Assembly (NCBI GenBank): GCA_038277395.1
Contig: CM076196.1
Span: forward strand, 96,912,385 to 96,976,384
Origin: Dryocosmus kuriphilus
Lineage: Eukaryota > Arthropoda > Insecta > Hymenoptera > Cynipidae
DNA: 64,000 bases
Direction: 5' to 3'
This document shows, piece by piece, positions 33,332 to 44,562 of the stretch. The translations under genes and the position numbers were made by a program. Position 1 is the stretch's first letter. The number at the start of each line of letters is the position of its first letter. The notes beneath the pieces are model-generated. The model saw only the letters and a list, made by a program, of their open reading frames with translations. It did not search any database and had not been told where the DNA came from.

Positions 33332-33909
33332 GTGGAGGAAGCTCAGACCCTCAAGATTCTTATAGCCCGACCAAGAGAGCTAACAACCCCTAAAAGGAAG
33401 CCACCACGGAAGCCGAACACCAAGTACATAGGGGTTAATACTGAAAAATGGTGGAGGAATGTATGGAGACAAGCCACCAATACAGACGAGGGCTTGATTA
33501 CTAGAGGAGAAATATTGGCAAGGTGTGAAAATATGATGAAGGATCAAAAGGACGAAGATCTGTCAGTTGAAGTCAATTTAACGCAATTGAAAGAACAAAC
33601 CATGAATATGGCACAGAACACCATAGAATCCATGGCTGTCGAGACAGGAAGCAGTTACGGGGAATATGGAGTGAGGATCCCCTTAAACTGAAGACCAATG
33701 AGCAAGAGAACATCGCAATAACTAAGACGCAGAAGCACAGGAGGAGTAGACAAGAAATGCTTTACGAAGAGCATGAAAACCATCCGGTGAAAAAGGCCAA
33801 AAGTGTTGCGAGGAGAGAACTAAAACTGGAAGCGGCTCACAAAAGAAGATGCATGGTACATAAAAGAAGACAACAACTCTCCAGGGAAGAAGAAACAATG
33901 AAATTTTAA
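33332..33909 (+). pseudogene. Post-pol basic ORF of element B
   Basis: An open frame of 119 codons (33332-33691) begins MEEAQTLKILIARPRELTTP. After a frameshift it continues in a second open frame to a TAA at about 33909, giving roughly 190 Lys/Arg/Glu-rich residues (RRSRQEMLYEEHENHP, then RRQQLSREEETMKF). There is no domain, signal peptide or membrane segment. It parallels the third ORF of element A in position only; the sequences do not resemble each other. Function unknown. Confidence 0.5.
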
Positions 33910-34106
33910 AACTGGATCTTTGAAAAAAATGTGCCCATGTGTGCGGACTACAACAACAGGACGATTATGTCTACCTAGGAATTAGATTTGAATAAGACTA
34001 GACAAGTACATCTAATTTTTTTTTTATATTTTGATATTGTATAAATTTAGTTTTTAATTCGCAATTATCTGAAAAGAAATTTTCTTTTCTGTAACAAATT
34101 TAAAAC

Positions 34107-34124
34107 GGGGGGGGGGGGGGGGGG
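34107..34124 (+). other. G-run polypurine tract of element B
   Basis: An 18-G run follows AAAAC and is followed by CAGATGTAAGGTACAC. A purine tract a few bases before a TG dinucleotide is where plus-strand priming and the 3' LTR are expected. Confidence 0.55.
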
Positions 34125-34129
34125 CAGAT

Positions 34130-34790
34130 GTAAGGTACACGTATTAAGGCCCCTGCATATAGATATAAGCAACAGCTATAGTGAACGCTTGGTCTAGTGG
34201 CTACATACGCGAAGGGGTATCAGCAGCATCCACGACTCTACAGGGACCTGAGGGAACTCGCGGAGTCGCGAAGACAGTATAAAAAACGCGACGCTGGACC
34301 AAGTCTTTACTTGAGGTTGCGGCATAGGAGCGCCACAATGGGTACTTCCGAGACAAGACGGAAGGTTTACCTTCACATCTGGGTCTCGGTTTGCCAACTC
34401 GCTCACTGTAAGAGGCAGGACGAAGAGTTCACTCTCCCATCCGAGTCATATTACTTTGAGAGTTTAAAAGTGACAGGCTCGACTCGCCTCACTGAGATCA
34501 CTTATATGCGATTTTTCTTTAAAATAAAATAAAATATTGAGATTGCACCTTCCCAAAATTACTATATGTTAGAGATAGAGAATTAGAAAATAAGGGAAAT
34601 ATTGTGTTGCGGAAATAATCTAGGAAAATAAAATAAAGAGAAAGGTTCGAGTGAAGTAAAAATTCTGTTAAAGATTAAAATCTTAAAATGATAATTACCT
34701 AGAGATAGTGTCTTAAACCAAAATAGTTTTAAAGATAAGAAAAGAATTTGTATTTTAGATTGAATAAATAAACGCCTTTGTAAGTTATTT
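34130..34790 (+). repeat. Putative 3' LTR of element B
   Basis: Starts TGTAAGGTACACGTATTAAG. A TATA-like GTATAAAAAACG lies at about 34276 and AATAAA-type signals at about 34525 and 34765, in LTR order. The end is not determined because the 5' LTR is missing. Confidence 0.45.
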
Positions 34791-34910
34791 ATTCAAAAAT
34801 ATAAAAGGATTCTTCATTTCTGCTCCCGAGAGCCCATAATCTTAAATTGACAAAGAAAATTATGAGAAAATAAAAAAAGAATAAAATTAAAAACCTCTCA
34901 ATATATATAT

Positions 34911-36772
34911 GGGGCATTCTCCGTGAAATCAGCCCACTCACACTCCAATTTTTGAGATAAATGAACTCTATAGGGCTTAAAATTTTCATTGAAGCTTCTA
35001 GTTTTTGGTGTCGTATGGTACTTTATGATTTTCAAAATGGCGGATCAACAACAGCCGCCACAAGAAACCCCTTGCAATTCACTTTTCAAGTGTTCTTGTG
35101 GGCGCTGATAATGAATTTTGTATCAGTTTAAAAAATTCCAAGATGGCGAATCCAATGTAGCTGCTGAAAAGTGTAAAAATCATTTTACGTTATAAAAGTA
35201 CGAGTTGGGTATGCAGTAAAGGGTTTTCAGGGTCGCTGATTACGACTCTTCTATTAGTTAAAAAAATTCCAAGATGGCGAATCCAAGGTGGCCGCTGAAG
35301 AGTGTAGAAATTATTTTGCGTCATAAAAGAACGAATTAGGTATGCAACAAAGGGTTTTCGGAGTCGCTGATTTCTGACTCAAGATGCCATACATTTTCTA
35401 GTGCTAATAAAGATCTCCAGAACATATAGCATTGATTTATGTATTTATGTGCCGTCGGCATCAGTGTTACCTAATGTGCACCACGAGGGGATTGCGCGAT
35501 CGATCTTGCATTTCACTTGGCCCTGAAAAGGGCCGGTTTATATATTTGCAGTTTCTTATCTGATTATTATTTTTACTTTTCCTCGTACATTGACCATTTT
35601 ATTCCAACGTTTTCCTTTGAATGCCTTTTCATGTATACATTTTGCCTGCAACCAACGGTAAACCCATGATGCTTAGAAATTTCAGGTACAGCATGGGCAT
35701 TTTCAAACTTTCTGTTTAATTTTCTTCTTATTCTATCGTGGTATTTCTTATGAAAGTAAAACACATCGATCTTTTTAAAATGTTTTTCACCCCACTTAAA
35801 AAGTGCTTCAGATGTTAGTATTGAGTCATTTGGCTATGCAGTAAGACTTGCTCTGTAAGCTTCTCTTTTAAAATTTGCACCAAGACCATCGTACGCACTC
35901 TTACCATGAGCGGTTGTAAAATAATTCCACTCAGCTTCAATATTAAAATATTCCTTATGAAAAACAAAATTCGCAATCTGAAATCTATTTTTGAAGGATT
36001 GCTTAGCTTCATCAGTTAAATAACTAATTTTTAAAAGATTTTTCACATTTTTCTGTATTTCTGGTATTAACAATCTTTGAACACTGTACACAACATCAGT
36101 ATAATGTTTAAAACTATTTGATAAAAAAACATTACTTCTATGTTTCAACTCACTACCTTCTTTATAATAATAAATGACAGGAAAAACTGTGCACTGATCA
36201 TTATTAAAATGAAATGCTTGCGCAGCATCTTGACAAACATAACAGTAGTTTTCTGCACAATCAGACATAACTAAAACTTCAGCTTCATTAAGATTCTGTT
36301 TCTTTTCATTAAAGAAAAGTGATTGCTGTTTTGCTCTTCGTGGTGCAGATGGGGTAACGCTAATGCCGACGGCACATAAACACATAAATCAATGCTATAT
36401 CTTCTGGATATTTTTATTAGCACTACAAAGTGTGTGGCATGTTGAATCAGAAATCAGCGGCTACGAAAACCCTTTGTAGCAGACGTAACTCGTTCTTTTA
36501 TGACGTAAAATAATTTTTACACTTTTCAGCGGCCACCTTGAATTCGCCATCTTGGAATTTCTTTAAACTAATACAAAATCACGAATAAGAGATTAAATTC
36601 AGTAGTTTTTTTCTTGTGGCGGCCATTGTTGGTCCGCCATTTTTGGAAATCATAAAGTACCATACGGCACTAAAAACTAGAAGCTATAATGAAAATTTTA
36701 AGTCCTGTAGAGTCCATTTACCTCAAAAATTGAAGTGTGAGGAGGGGGGGTTGATTTCACGAAGAATGCCCC
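34911..36772 (-). mobile_element. TIR element C, 1.86 kb, long inverted repeats and orphan transposase
   Basis: The ends read GGGGCATTCTCCGTGAAATC (left) and GGGGCATTCTTCGTGAAATC (right, inverted), flanked on both sides by TA repeats. The inverted repeats are long: 34911-35487 and 36338-36772. The left one is longer because a 131-bp block (containing AAGATGGCGAATCC, at 35140 and 35271) is duplicated there and single on the right. The right TIR runs into the transposase ORF. A (TA)n target is likely; the exact duplication cannot be separated from the repeat. Confidence 0.85.
35573..36385 (-). pseudogene. DDE-type transposase relic of element C
   Basis: The 183-codon frame at 36385-35834 has VLVMSDCAENYCYVCQDAAQ, then AFHFNNDQCTVFPVIYYY, KISYLTDEAKQSFKNRF and EWNYFTTAHGKSAYDGLGAN. 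This matches a multi-copy insect and cnidarian transposon protein pattern (DxAENY, then SDGxxxQYKN, then HGKxxxDGxGG). Asp residues in the first two motifs are probable catalytic residues. After a stop near 35834 the C-terminal part (RIRRKLNRKFENAHAVPEIS, then KHHGF) continues in another frame to 35573. The N-terminal half of the family protein is absent, its place taken by the TIR. The superfamily name is not certain to me. Confidence 0.65.
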
Positions 36773-36800
36773 ATATATATATATATATATATATATATTA
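36773..36800. repeat. (TA)n spacer between elements C and D
   Basis: Only ATATAT repeat (ending TTA) separates the end of element C from the start of element D. Confidence 0.9.
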
Positions 36801-37926
36801 GGGTGTCCGTTATTTTGGCGATGTCGGAATTTTTTCCATCCCCCTCGCCTAAAACTTTTAAAATAAATTAAAAAAAATTTCTCCTAAAATTTGAAGGTGA
36901 TCGGTTTATATTAACACGTGCCCCAGAGCCGTTGAAATTTCAAATGTAAATAACACGTGTTTTCGGCTGACTTCACAAGAAAATTCATAACTTTTTTCCT
37001 GGTCAACATAAATTCATAAAACTTAGCAGATTTGTAGGTCATAATATAAAGAACAAAACCCTATTTTTGGAGAATTTTTGAAACATATCATCATAGAGTT
37101 ACAGCCCTCAAAAGTCTACATTTTTCGTTTTTCCTGCCGGGGGCCATGTAAATTCACATTAAAATTTTTGCCTAACACATTTTTGGGTATTTTGAGTTAT
37201 AGAGAGGGCTTCGTAAGATCAACGGCTCCATGTTTGATTGATGTATGGTCATAGAAATCATCAGCTCATGTCGATTATACTCGCACTAGATGTTACGAAC
37301 GTTAAAAATCGCAAGGTGGGCCTTATGATAAAGCGGTTCATCAATGTCTCATCATTTTCTACATTAATGAACTTTCACTTATCAAAAATTATCATTAAGC
37401 ACTGAGAAATTACTAAAATTAATCATTATCATTACAGGTAATACCATTTTGATGATCACAAATTAAAAACTGTGCTTCACTTTACTATTCTCCTAGATTT
37501 TCGATATTGATTATAGTACTTTGCTGTTATCGTTTTTTTGCACTTCCTATTCGAGTTCTATAAGAGTTATTTCTAAAATATATATTTAACTTTCCTGTTT
37601 ATGGTACTGACTTGTTTTATTTTTTAGTGCTACTTAATATACCAGAATCCTACCTGACCTGCATGAGTATGCTAATACAGTCGTCTCAATAGTTTTTTTC
37701 AATGTACGAGTATTGTGCTCAAAATATATTTCCGTTGTGATAAGAGGCGAAAAATTTCAAATCTCGATAAGAATAAATTGTCACTACTGTATCGAGATAA
37801 TTGGTTCAGCTCTGCGAATCGATAACTATCGATAAGTATCGATACATATCACTTGGAACGACAGTCGAACATAACCATACTATCAACAATATGTAAGCAT
37901 CAGTTATGTAATGAAAAAAAACGACA

Positions 37927-38472
37927 ATGACATCTTCAAAGTACGATTTACGAGAAATTGTTTATTTAATTGGAGATGTGAACCACCAACTTGTTGGTAA
38001 CAAATTACAAAATGAAAAACAACCATTGAGAGTGCTTTTTTTCAACATGCGACGATTGAACTTGCCACTCAGAGAAAGTGCGATATTAGTTGTCAAAGAA
38101 GTTATCATTTTTTGAGACAAAGCTGGAATTCCGGTACGAGCAATCGATAAATGTGCAGATAAAGTTGTCAATTTGTACCAAAAGTGGCGAACTCTCCAAA
38201 AACATGCAGGTCGAAATAAAAAAGCAGAGTCTGACTTTGTCCAAAGTATCGAGCTGCTATTTGATATTGCTGGTTCAGCGGACGTGATAGAAAATATTGG
38301 AAGCGAAAGATTACAATTCTTAGAAAATTAAAGAAAACGAGAACGTATTGGGTTTATTGGTGACTTGCAGACTCTTTACGATGAAGAATTGACAACAGAA
38401 GAAATCGAACTAATCTTGGCACGGAGAAAAATGGCGCAACTCCAAAGAGAAACCAGATCATTAGGTGATTAA
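37927..38472 (+). pseudogene. Element D ORF1, accessory protein
   Basis: About 180 codons in one frame, interrupted by TGA at 38113 (in VIIF*DKAGIP, where related proteins have Trp) and TAA at 38329. Content: YDLREIVYLIGDVNHQLVGN, RVLFFNMRRLNLPLRESAIL, LYQKWRTLQKHAGRNKKAES and SIELLFDIAG, then a Glu/Arg-rich helical end. I recognise this as a protein found in many copies in insect genomes beside a transposase like the next ORF. No catalytic motif is visible. A DNA-binding or partner role for transposition is inference. Confidence 0.6.
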
Positions 38473-39702
38473 AACGGTTTATATTAAAAAAGAATACATA
38501 ATTTTTACAAAGGTAAGAAAGCCATATTTGACAGATCAAAATAAAAAGTCTAGCTATTATTTTAAACATTTTAGGTGATAAATAGTTTTAATATTACTTC
38601 CATTTTCGAAATACGATAGTTTTTTAAAAATGTTTCTTATTATTTTGTGAAAATGGGGGGCAGAATACGAGGGGCCCCTGTCGTAAACTTGCACTTTCAG
38701 AAAATATGAATCTCTAAAATTCCCTTAAAAACGCAAGGTAATTCAAAATGCCAGACAGATAATGACAAAATACACAAATCGAGATAATCGAAGTTTTCGC
38801 AATTTCTGTAGTGCTTTATAAATTTTGGAATGTACAAAAAATACAATTAAAAAAATGTTTTCTAGATAATTCTGAGAACTTTTGAATTTTTCACAAAACT
38901 ATTCAAGAAATATATTTCTGCAAAATATTCAAATTTTTCAAATAACACATAATCACCCTTTTAACTTAGAGTAACACATGAATTCTTTGAAAATTTTGAA
39001 CAATTTTAGTTTTTTTTATGGACACACGAATTTTGGATATTTACTCAAAAATTTCGAATTCAACATTTTTCAAACAATATCAATCTTTATTATTAAATAG
39101 GGGACGAAAGTTTTTAATCTCTATGAAAAACTAACAATTCCAAAAAGTGTTATGGAACCCTTAATGTTAAATTCTCAGACAAAATTAGAATAATAATTTT
39201 TCAGGAAAATTCGGAATGTGCAAATATGTTGTTGAACTAGGAATTTCAAGATTTACAAAAAATAAAGAACTTTATAATCAAGTAACACCTGAAATTTATT
39301 ACTGTGATCAAAATTCATTAATTTGTAGAATTGGTGAAAACCCAAATATTTTCAATTTTCTAGTTGAATATTATTTCAAAATTATGTCAAAACTAGAAAA
39401 TGCGAAAATCACTGTGGAACTTGAAATTTAAAAATTTTTGGAACTCAAATTTTTCAAATTCACTAAAAAACGAAAAAGAATACCATTATCAAAGATTATA
39501 TTATGAATATATCAAAATTGCACTCGATCTCAATTTAGTTCGTTAAATTTAAAAAACGCTCTAAAATAAATTCCTCATTAATTCACATAGCCTGACTAAA
39601 ACGTCGCCTGAACGTCACTTTTTACTAGTGGCGTTTTGGATTCAAAGCATGTTATTGCCTGCAGTAAAAAAAATCAATATCGTATACATCATTTAAAATT
39701 CT

Positions 39703-41760
39703 ATGTTGTTGACTTTTTTTGAGTTGTCAACCATTGCTTATTTTTTATTTCAAAATGATGTCGTTGAATTGGAAAACAGCAGTTCAAGTGCTACACTTGC
39801 AAGTCAAGAAAGCAATTATTCTCCAGGAATGTTAAGTCAAAAGCAATCAACAGGAGTTGGTTTGTCACCGGCTAAGAAACCTAGGGGATCGGTCAACATC
39901 CTGAATGAAAAACTTGTTGCGACGTTAGATAAATGTCAAATAAGCGATAGACATGCTGTTCGCATTATTTCGACGGTAGCAGAAGCTTGCGGTCTTGATT
40001 TGAACAACCTCATCATCAACAAATCGTCAATCAACGTTCATCGAAAACAACTATGGAAAAAACTTGCTAACAGAATTCACGAGTTATTTCCGTCTCAAGA
40101 ACTTAATGCTGCGGTCTTTCATTGGGATGGAAAATTGATGGAGAGTTACAGCAGAGAAAAAAAAATCGATCGTTTGGCGATTATTGTCTCAAATTCAAAG
40201 ACAGAAAAAATTTTGTCGATCCCTGCGCTTGACGATGGAACTGGCTTGACCCAAGCGACTGCGCTTACAGAGGTTAATAAGATATTATTTACCTTTCGAT
40301 GTCTTAGATGAATTGTATACTATTCAACTTATACAGATTGATAGTACTTATTCATTCGTCACTACAGCTTACTTTTACTAATGCAATTAAGTCACACTAT
40401 TTTTATTTTTTATTGTAAAAACACGTTCATTAGAATATTCTTCGATAGTCATGCATGATCACATGTTCATGATTCACATGAAAAAATGAAAATTTATTTA
40501 TTAATAGAAACTGAAATATTCGATTTTTCCCATAGACTCTTCAAGACTGGGGGCTTGCTGACAAGATTGAAGTTCTTTGTTGTGACACAACCAACTCAAA
40601 TTTGGGTGCAAAAAATGGTGCTGCAACGCTTCTAGAACAAATGCTAGGTCGCGATCTGTTGTATATACCCTGCAGACACCACATCTTTGAAATCGTACTT
40701 GGAGGGGTATTTGACTTTCTTATGCCAGCAACTTCAACTGGTCCTTCTATACTTCTGTTCAAGAGGTTTCAAAGCAGTTGGGGAGATCTAGATAAAAAAA
40801 AGTTCGAAGGCGGTTTGAATGATGAAAAAGTTGCTGCAGTTTTGAAGAATCATATCGAGGAAATTAACGTTTTCTGTCAAAAAGTCTTGAATTATCAAGT
40901 TCAACCACGTGATGATTATCGTGAGTTTCTAAGGTTATGTTTAATTTTCATCGGAAAAATTTCAAGTGAAGAAGTTAAATTTTTCAAGCCAGGCTCCTTT
41001 TCTCGTGCTCGCTGGATGACCAAAGCAATTTATTGCCTCAAAATATTTTTATTTCGTCATGTTTTCTGTTTGACAGCATCAGAAAAACAGGCTGTTCGTG
41101 AAATTTGCATTTTTACGCTTGTTGTATATTTGAAGGCATGGTTCGTAGCTCCGTTTGCCAATGCTGCTCCAAACAATGATTTGAATTTTTTGAAAGCATT
41201 GCATGATTTCATTGAAATCAATCTTTCGGTGAGTAGAGTCGCAATAAAAAAGTTTTCCAACCATTTATGGTACTTGAGCCCAGAACCAGCTGGAATGGCG
41301 TTTTTCGATGAAAACATCTCTGATGACATAAAAAGACAAATGGTTTTGAACATAAAAATGACGAATGTCCTAATGAAATTGGAACAAAACCTTCGAAACG
41401 TTACGTAGCTTCGGTTGCGACCAGTTTGGATTTTTTGACCGATAAGCAAATTGATTTCTTCATCACTCCAGAAACAATGAAATTTTTGGAAAGGTTCAAA
41501 ATTGATAGTGGGTTTTTATCCGACGATCCATCAGAGTGGAATTCAAATCCTAATTACAAATTTGGCAAAGAATTGGTTCAGAATCTTGCTGTTGTCAACG
41601 ATGTAGCAGAAAGGGGAATAAAATTGATAAGCGAATATAATGATAGATTGACCGGTGATGAGAAACAAAAACAGGTATTATTCAAATTCTTGATGAGCAT
41701 AGAAGAAAGTTTCCAGATGTGCGAAAAGATACAATGATGCAACCAATGCACATAGAATAA
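39703..41760 (+). pseudogene. Element D transposase, spliced, with late frameshifts
   Basis: Exon 1 (39703-40272, start uncertain) has LNEKLVATLDKCQISDRHAV, NKSSINVHRKQLWKKL and AVFHWDGKLME. A GT (40273)...AG (40535) intron in phase 0 leads to exon 2, starting TLQDWGLADKIEVLCCDTTN and continuing LYIPCRHHIFEIVL, DDYREFLRLCLIFIGK, FSRARWMTKAIYCLKIFLF, FSNHLWYLSPEPAGMAFFD and VVNDVAERGIKLISEYNDRL. The Asp in HWDGKL and CDTT are likely catalytic; CRHH resembles the Cys/His site of hAT-like enzymes. Frameshifts at about 41390 and 41690 break the last 120 residues; the natural stop is probably TAA 41758-41760. An AATAAA lies near 41848. Confidence 0.75.
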
Positions 41761-42724
41761 TGTGAAACGTACTATGATAGTAAGAATTTTATGTGTAAAT
41801 CAACGAAGTTTGGTGCAGAGCGAGAATACTAATGTACTTTTTGATAATAATAAAAAATGAAAAAAAAAAATGAATGAAAAACAATTTTTTTTTAAATGAA
41901 TGAAATACAAATTTTTTCACTCATTCCCTGGATGGCCAGCTTAGATTTGTCGTTTAAAAAAGTGCTGATTAATACAAATTCGATACAGACCTTACAACGG
42001 ATTCGGTTATAACATAAGATAAAAAAAATTACCCAAGATGCTGCAACAGTTAGATCTCTATGGTCAATCATCTTCTAATAATCAGACTATGCATTGAGGC
42101 AATAGTGAATTATCAGTGTCCCGTGGTGTGAGTATAGTAATTTTTCAGACAGGTACGTAATAAGCTGATATGTATCTTATGATTGTAAAATAAGATGCAT
42201 AAATAAGATACAATATGCATCCAATGACTGTAAAAAAAATGAAATCGACATGAGCTGATGATTTCTATGACCATACTTAAATCAAACATGGAGCCATTGA
42301 TCTTACGAAGCCCTTTCTATAACTCAAAATACGCAAAAATGTGTTAGGCAAAAATTTTAATGTGAATTTACATGGCCCCGGCAGGAAAAACGAAAAATGT
42401 GGACTTTGGATGGCTGTAATTCTATGATGATATGTTTCAAAAATTCTCCAAGAATAGGGTTTTGTTCTTTATATTATGACTCACAAATCTGCCAAGTTCT
42501 ATGAATTTATGTTGACCAGAAAAAAAGTTATGAATTTTATTGTGAAGTCGGCTGAAAACACGTGTTATTTACATTTTTTCAACGGCTCTGGGGCACGTGT
42601 TAATATAAACCGATCACCTTCAAATTTTAAGAGAAATTTTTTTTTTTATTTATTTTAAAAGTTTTAAGGGGGGGGGGGGAGGGGGATGGAAAAAATTCCG
42701 ACATCGCCAAAATAACGGACACCC

Positions 42725-42733
42725 TAATATATA
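42725..42733. repeat. TA-rich spacer between elements D and E
   Basis: TAATATATA is all that separates element D from the next element. Confidence 0.8.
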
Positions 42734-44540
42734 GGGGAAAGGTTTCGGTTGTGGGCACCCTTTCGTTTTTGGCTCATAACTTTTGATCAAGTGCATATTA
42801 TTCGGACTTATGGGTATCTATGGAAAGCTAGGGACCGTAGGTAACTACCAATGAAGCAACTTAACAGATTGCTTCAAAACGAAAAATTTGTTGAAACATT
42901 TTATGAAGTGGTCATTTTTGGCAAAAAATTTTTTTTGGTTCAGTTGTGGGCACCCTTGGAAAATTTGCTAAAAATGGGAAAATATGAAGAAAAACCACCA
43001 CGAATATAGAAAAAATGAAAGTTTATTTATTTTGGAAGCTTTCATTGGCATAATTAATCATCTGAAGTACAATTTTCGCATTTGAAGTAGTTGGCGCGCA
43101 TGCCACCACACTTTAGATGGACGGGCCGATCGCATTCGTTGTAATTGATGGAGTTGGCGGCAGTCAATTTACATGGCAAGAGCTCCAAACAAATCAAGCA
43201 GAAGTCCACATCATCGTCAGATGGTGGAGACTCCTCTGCCTTGGCGCGCTTGGCTGGAGTTGGCTTGGCGCGCTTAGCCGATAGTTTGGCTAGAGTTGGA
43301 TTGGCACGCTTTGCTGGTGTCGCTTTCTTGGCTGCCTTGGCGCGGTTAGCTTCTGTCGCTTCCTTGGCTACCTTGGCCGCTTTCTTAGCATTCCGCTCAA
43401 CTGCTTTCTTCTTCAAACCGAAAAGAACGTCCGGAGAAGTCAACAACGAGCTCTCCATTGGTTTGCGGCCGCGATTCGATGGCTTCTTCGGCGTCACACC
43501 GTACACTGGACCGACTTCATCCAAAATCGAAAGATTACTCACTGACGTGGCGTGAGAAACCGAAGTAGATGGCTCTGGAGTTGATGGCTCTGGAGTTAAC
43601 GGCTCTGGAGTTAATAGTGCTTGTCCGACGGCTGCAACATAATCAGCTTCACTAAAAATGTCTGGATCGAATGGTATGATACCTGTTGCGCGGAAACCAG
43701 ACTTGATTGTTTTCGGTTTCAACGCCAGATCAAGCGCTTTGCAGATCAAGCCGGCCAGGTGACGTATTTCCAAGCCCTGCAACGACGCAAGCAAAAACAT
43801 GAGAATTTAAAAGGTTAGAAAATTTGAAAGGTTAGGTTATCATGCATGAAGAGAACGTTGAGAACATATTGTTCTATTCACGCATGAGCGCAAGTGAATG
43901 CGAAAGATTCAATGTAAGAAATAGGCTTACCTTATTGGCATTGTTCTTTTGCCAAGCCATAGACTGCGACTTATATATATACTATGGATCCGAGATATAT
44001 ATCGATAATGTCAAAAATGGTCGTTAGCAAACAAATACATTGTTTTTCGCAAATTTTTGGCCAAACTCGAGCCGAAAACTTGCAAAAAACTATTCCGCGA
44101 GAGCTGATTACGGGTGTGAAAACGGGTGCCCACAACCGAACTAATTTCGGTGCCCACAACCGAATTTAGCAGGCATTTTGAGGAGTAATGAAAAAAAATT
44201 TTGATGTCAACTTATTGGTTAAAATCGATATTGAATCACAAACTATAATAAATTTACTGAATAAATATGCATTGCACTCACCTTCTCGATTGATTCACTT
44301 CGATTTATAACACTATTGAAAAGTTTTAAAAAATTTCTTGCGATTTTTTTCAAGCACAGAAAAATAAATATGTTCACAGAACAAAACAGACGCGTCTGTT
44401 CGCTTCGGTATTTGGCACAAAAAGAACGTGCTACTATAATAAACAAATGCCACTTTTCAGAAAAACCGAATCTGCTTTCTGTCAAAAGATATGCAGGGGT
44501 GTCCACAACCGAACCATGCCCAGAACCGAACCTCTTACCC
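42734..44540 (-). mobile_element. pogo-like element E, 1.8-kb deletion derivative
   Basis: Ends GGGGAAAGGTTTCGGTTGTG (left) and GGGTAAGAGGTTCGGTTCTG (right, inverted), each preceded by TATA, fitting a TA target. The word TTCGGTTGTGGGCACC recurs at about 42748 and 42938 in one orientation and inverted at about 44125, 44150 and 44502, a symmetric sub-terminal array. Only the C-terminal part of a transposase remains inside. Confidence 0.8.
43054..43800 (-). pseudogene. C-terminal part of a pogo/jerky-type transposase with PHD-like finger
   Basis: A 248-codon open frame. Its start AGLICKALDLALKPKTIKSG, then FRATGIIPFDPDIFSEADYV, is the end of the pogo/DDE_1 domain; the CENP-B-type DNA-binding domain and catalytic Asp residues are missing. 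A TTGCAG at 43782-43777 just before GLEIRH looks like a splice acceptor, so upstream exons have been deleted. The middle is a run of Thr-Pro-Glu-Pro and Ala-Lys repeats (PAKRAKPTPAKRAKAEE). The C-terminus, CLICLELLPCKLTAANSINY followed by C..P.H..C......YF.C..C, is a C4HC3 zinc finger of PHD type. The frame is intact but cannot encode an active enzyme. Confidence 0.75.
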
Positions 44541-44562
44541 TATATATATATATATATATATA
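44541..44562. repeat. (TA)n spacer between elements E and F
   Basis: Pure TA repeat between the pogo-like element and the next hairpin element. Confidence 0.9.

Larger units (their letters stand above)
30180..34790 (+). mobile_element. Ty3/gypsy element B, 5'-truncated
   Basis: Plus-strand relic of a second, more AT-rich gypsy lineage. It holds the protease tail (IGIDVLDEPN at about 30207), reverse transcriptase, RNase H, integrase, a basic third ORF, a G-run polypurine tract and the start of a 3' LTR. Gag and 5' LTR are absent. Codon use and composition differ from element A, so it is a separate insertion. Most domains are broken by stops or frameshifts. Confidence 0.85.
36801..42724 (+). 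mobile_element. TIR element D, 5.9 kb, two-gene DNA transposon
   Basis: The ends are exact inverted copies: GGGTGTCCGTTATTTTGGCG on the left and its complement on the right. The inverted repeats extend about 475-481 bp (36801-37275 and 42244-42724) with few differences. Each TIR has two CACGTG palindromes about 39 bp apart (36915 and 36954 on the left). The left flank is TATATTA and the right TAATATA. Inside are a small ORF (37927-38472) and a two-exon transposase (39703-41760), both plus strand. The preserved TIRs and long ORFs suggest a fairly recent arrival, though both genes carry breaks. Superfamily unresolved; a hAT- or Kolobok-related origin is possible. Confidence 0.88.

Noticed and set aside
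36616..36801. 61-codon plus ORF
   Set aside because: It lies entirely in the right TIR of element C and the TA repeat.
43145..43555. 136-codon plus ORF
   Set aside because: Antisense shadow of the Ala/Lys-rich tail of the pogo-like protein.
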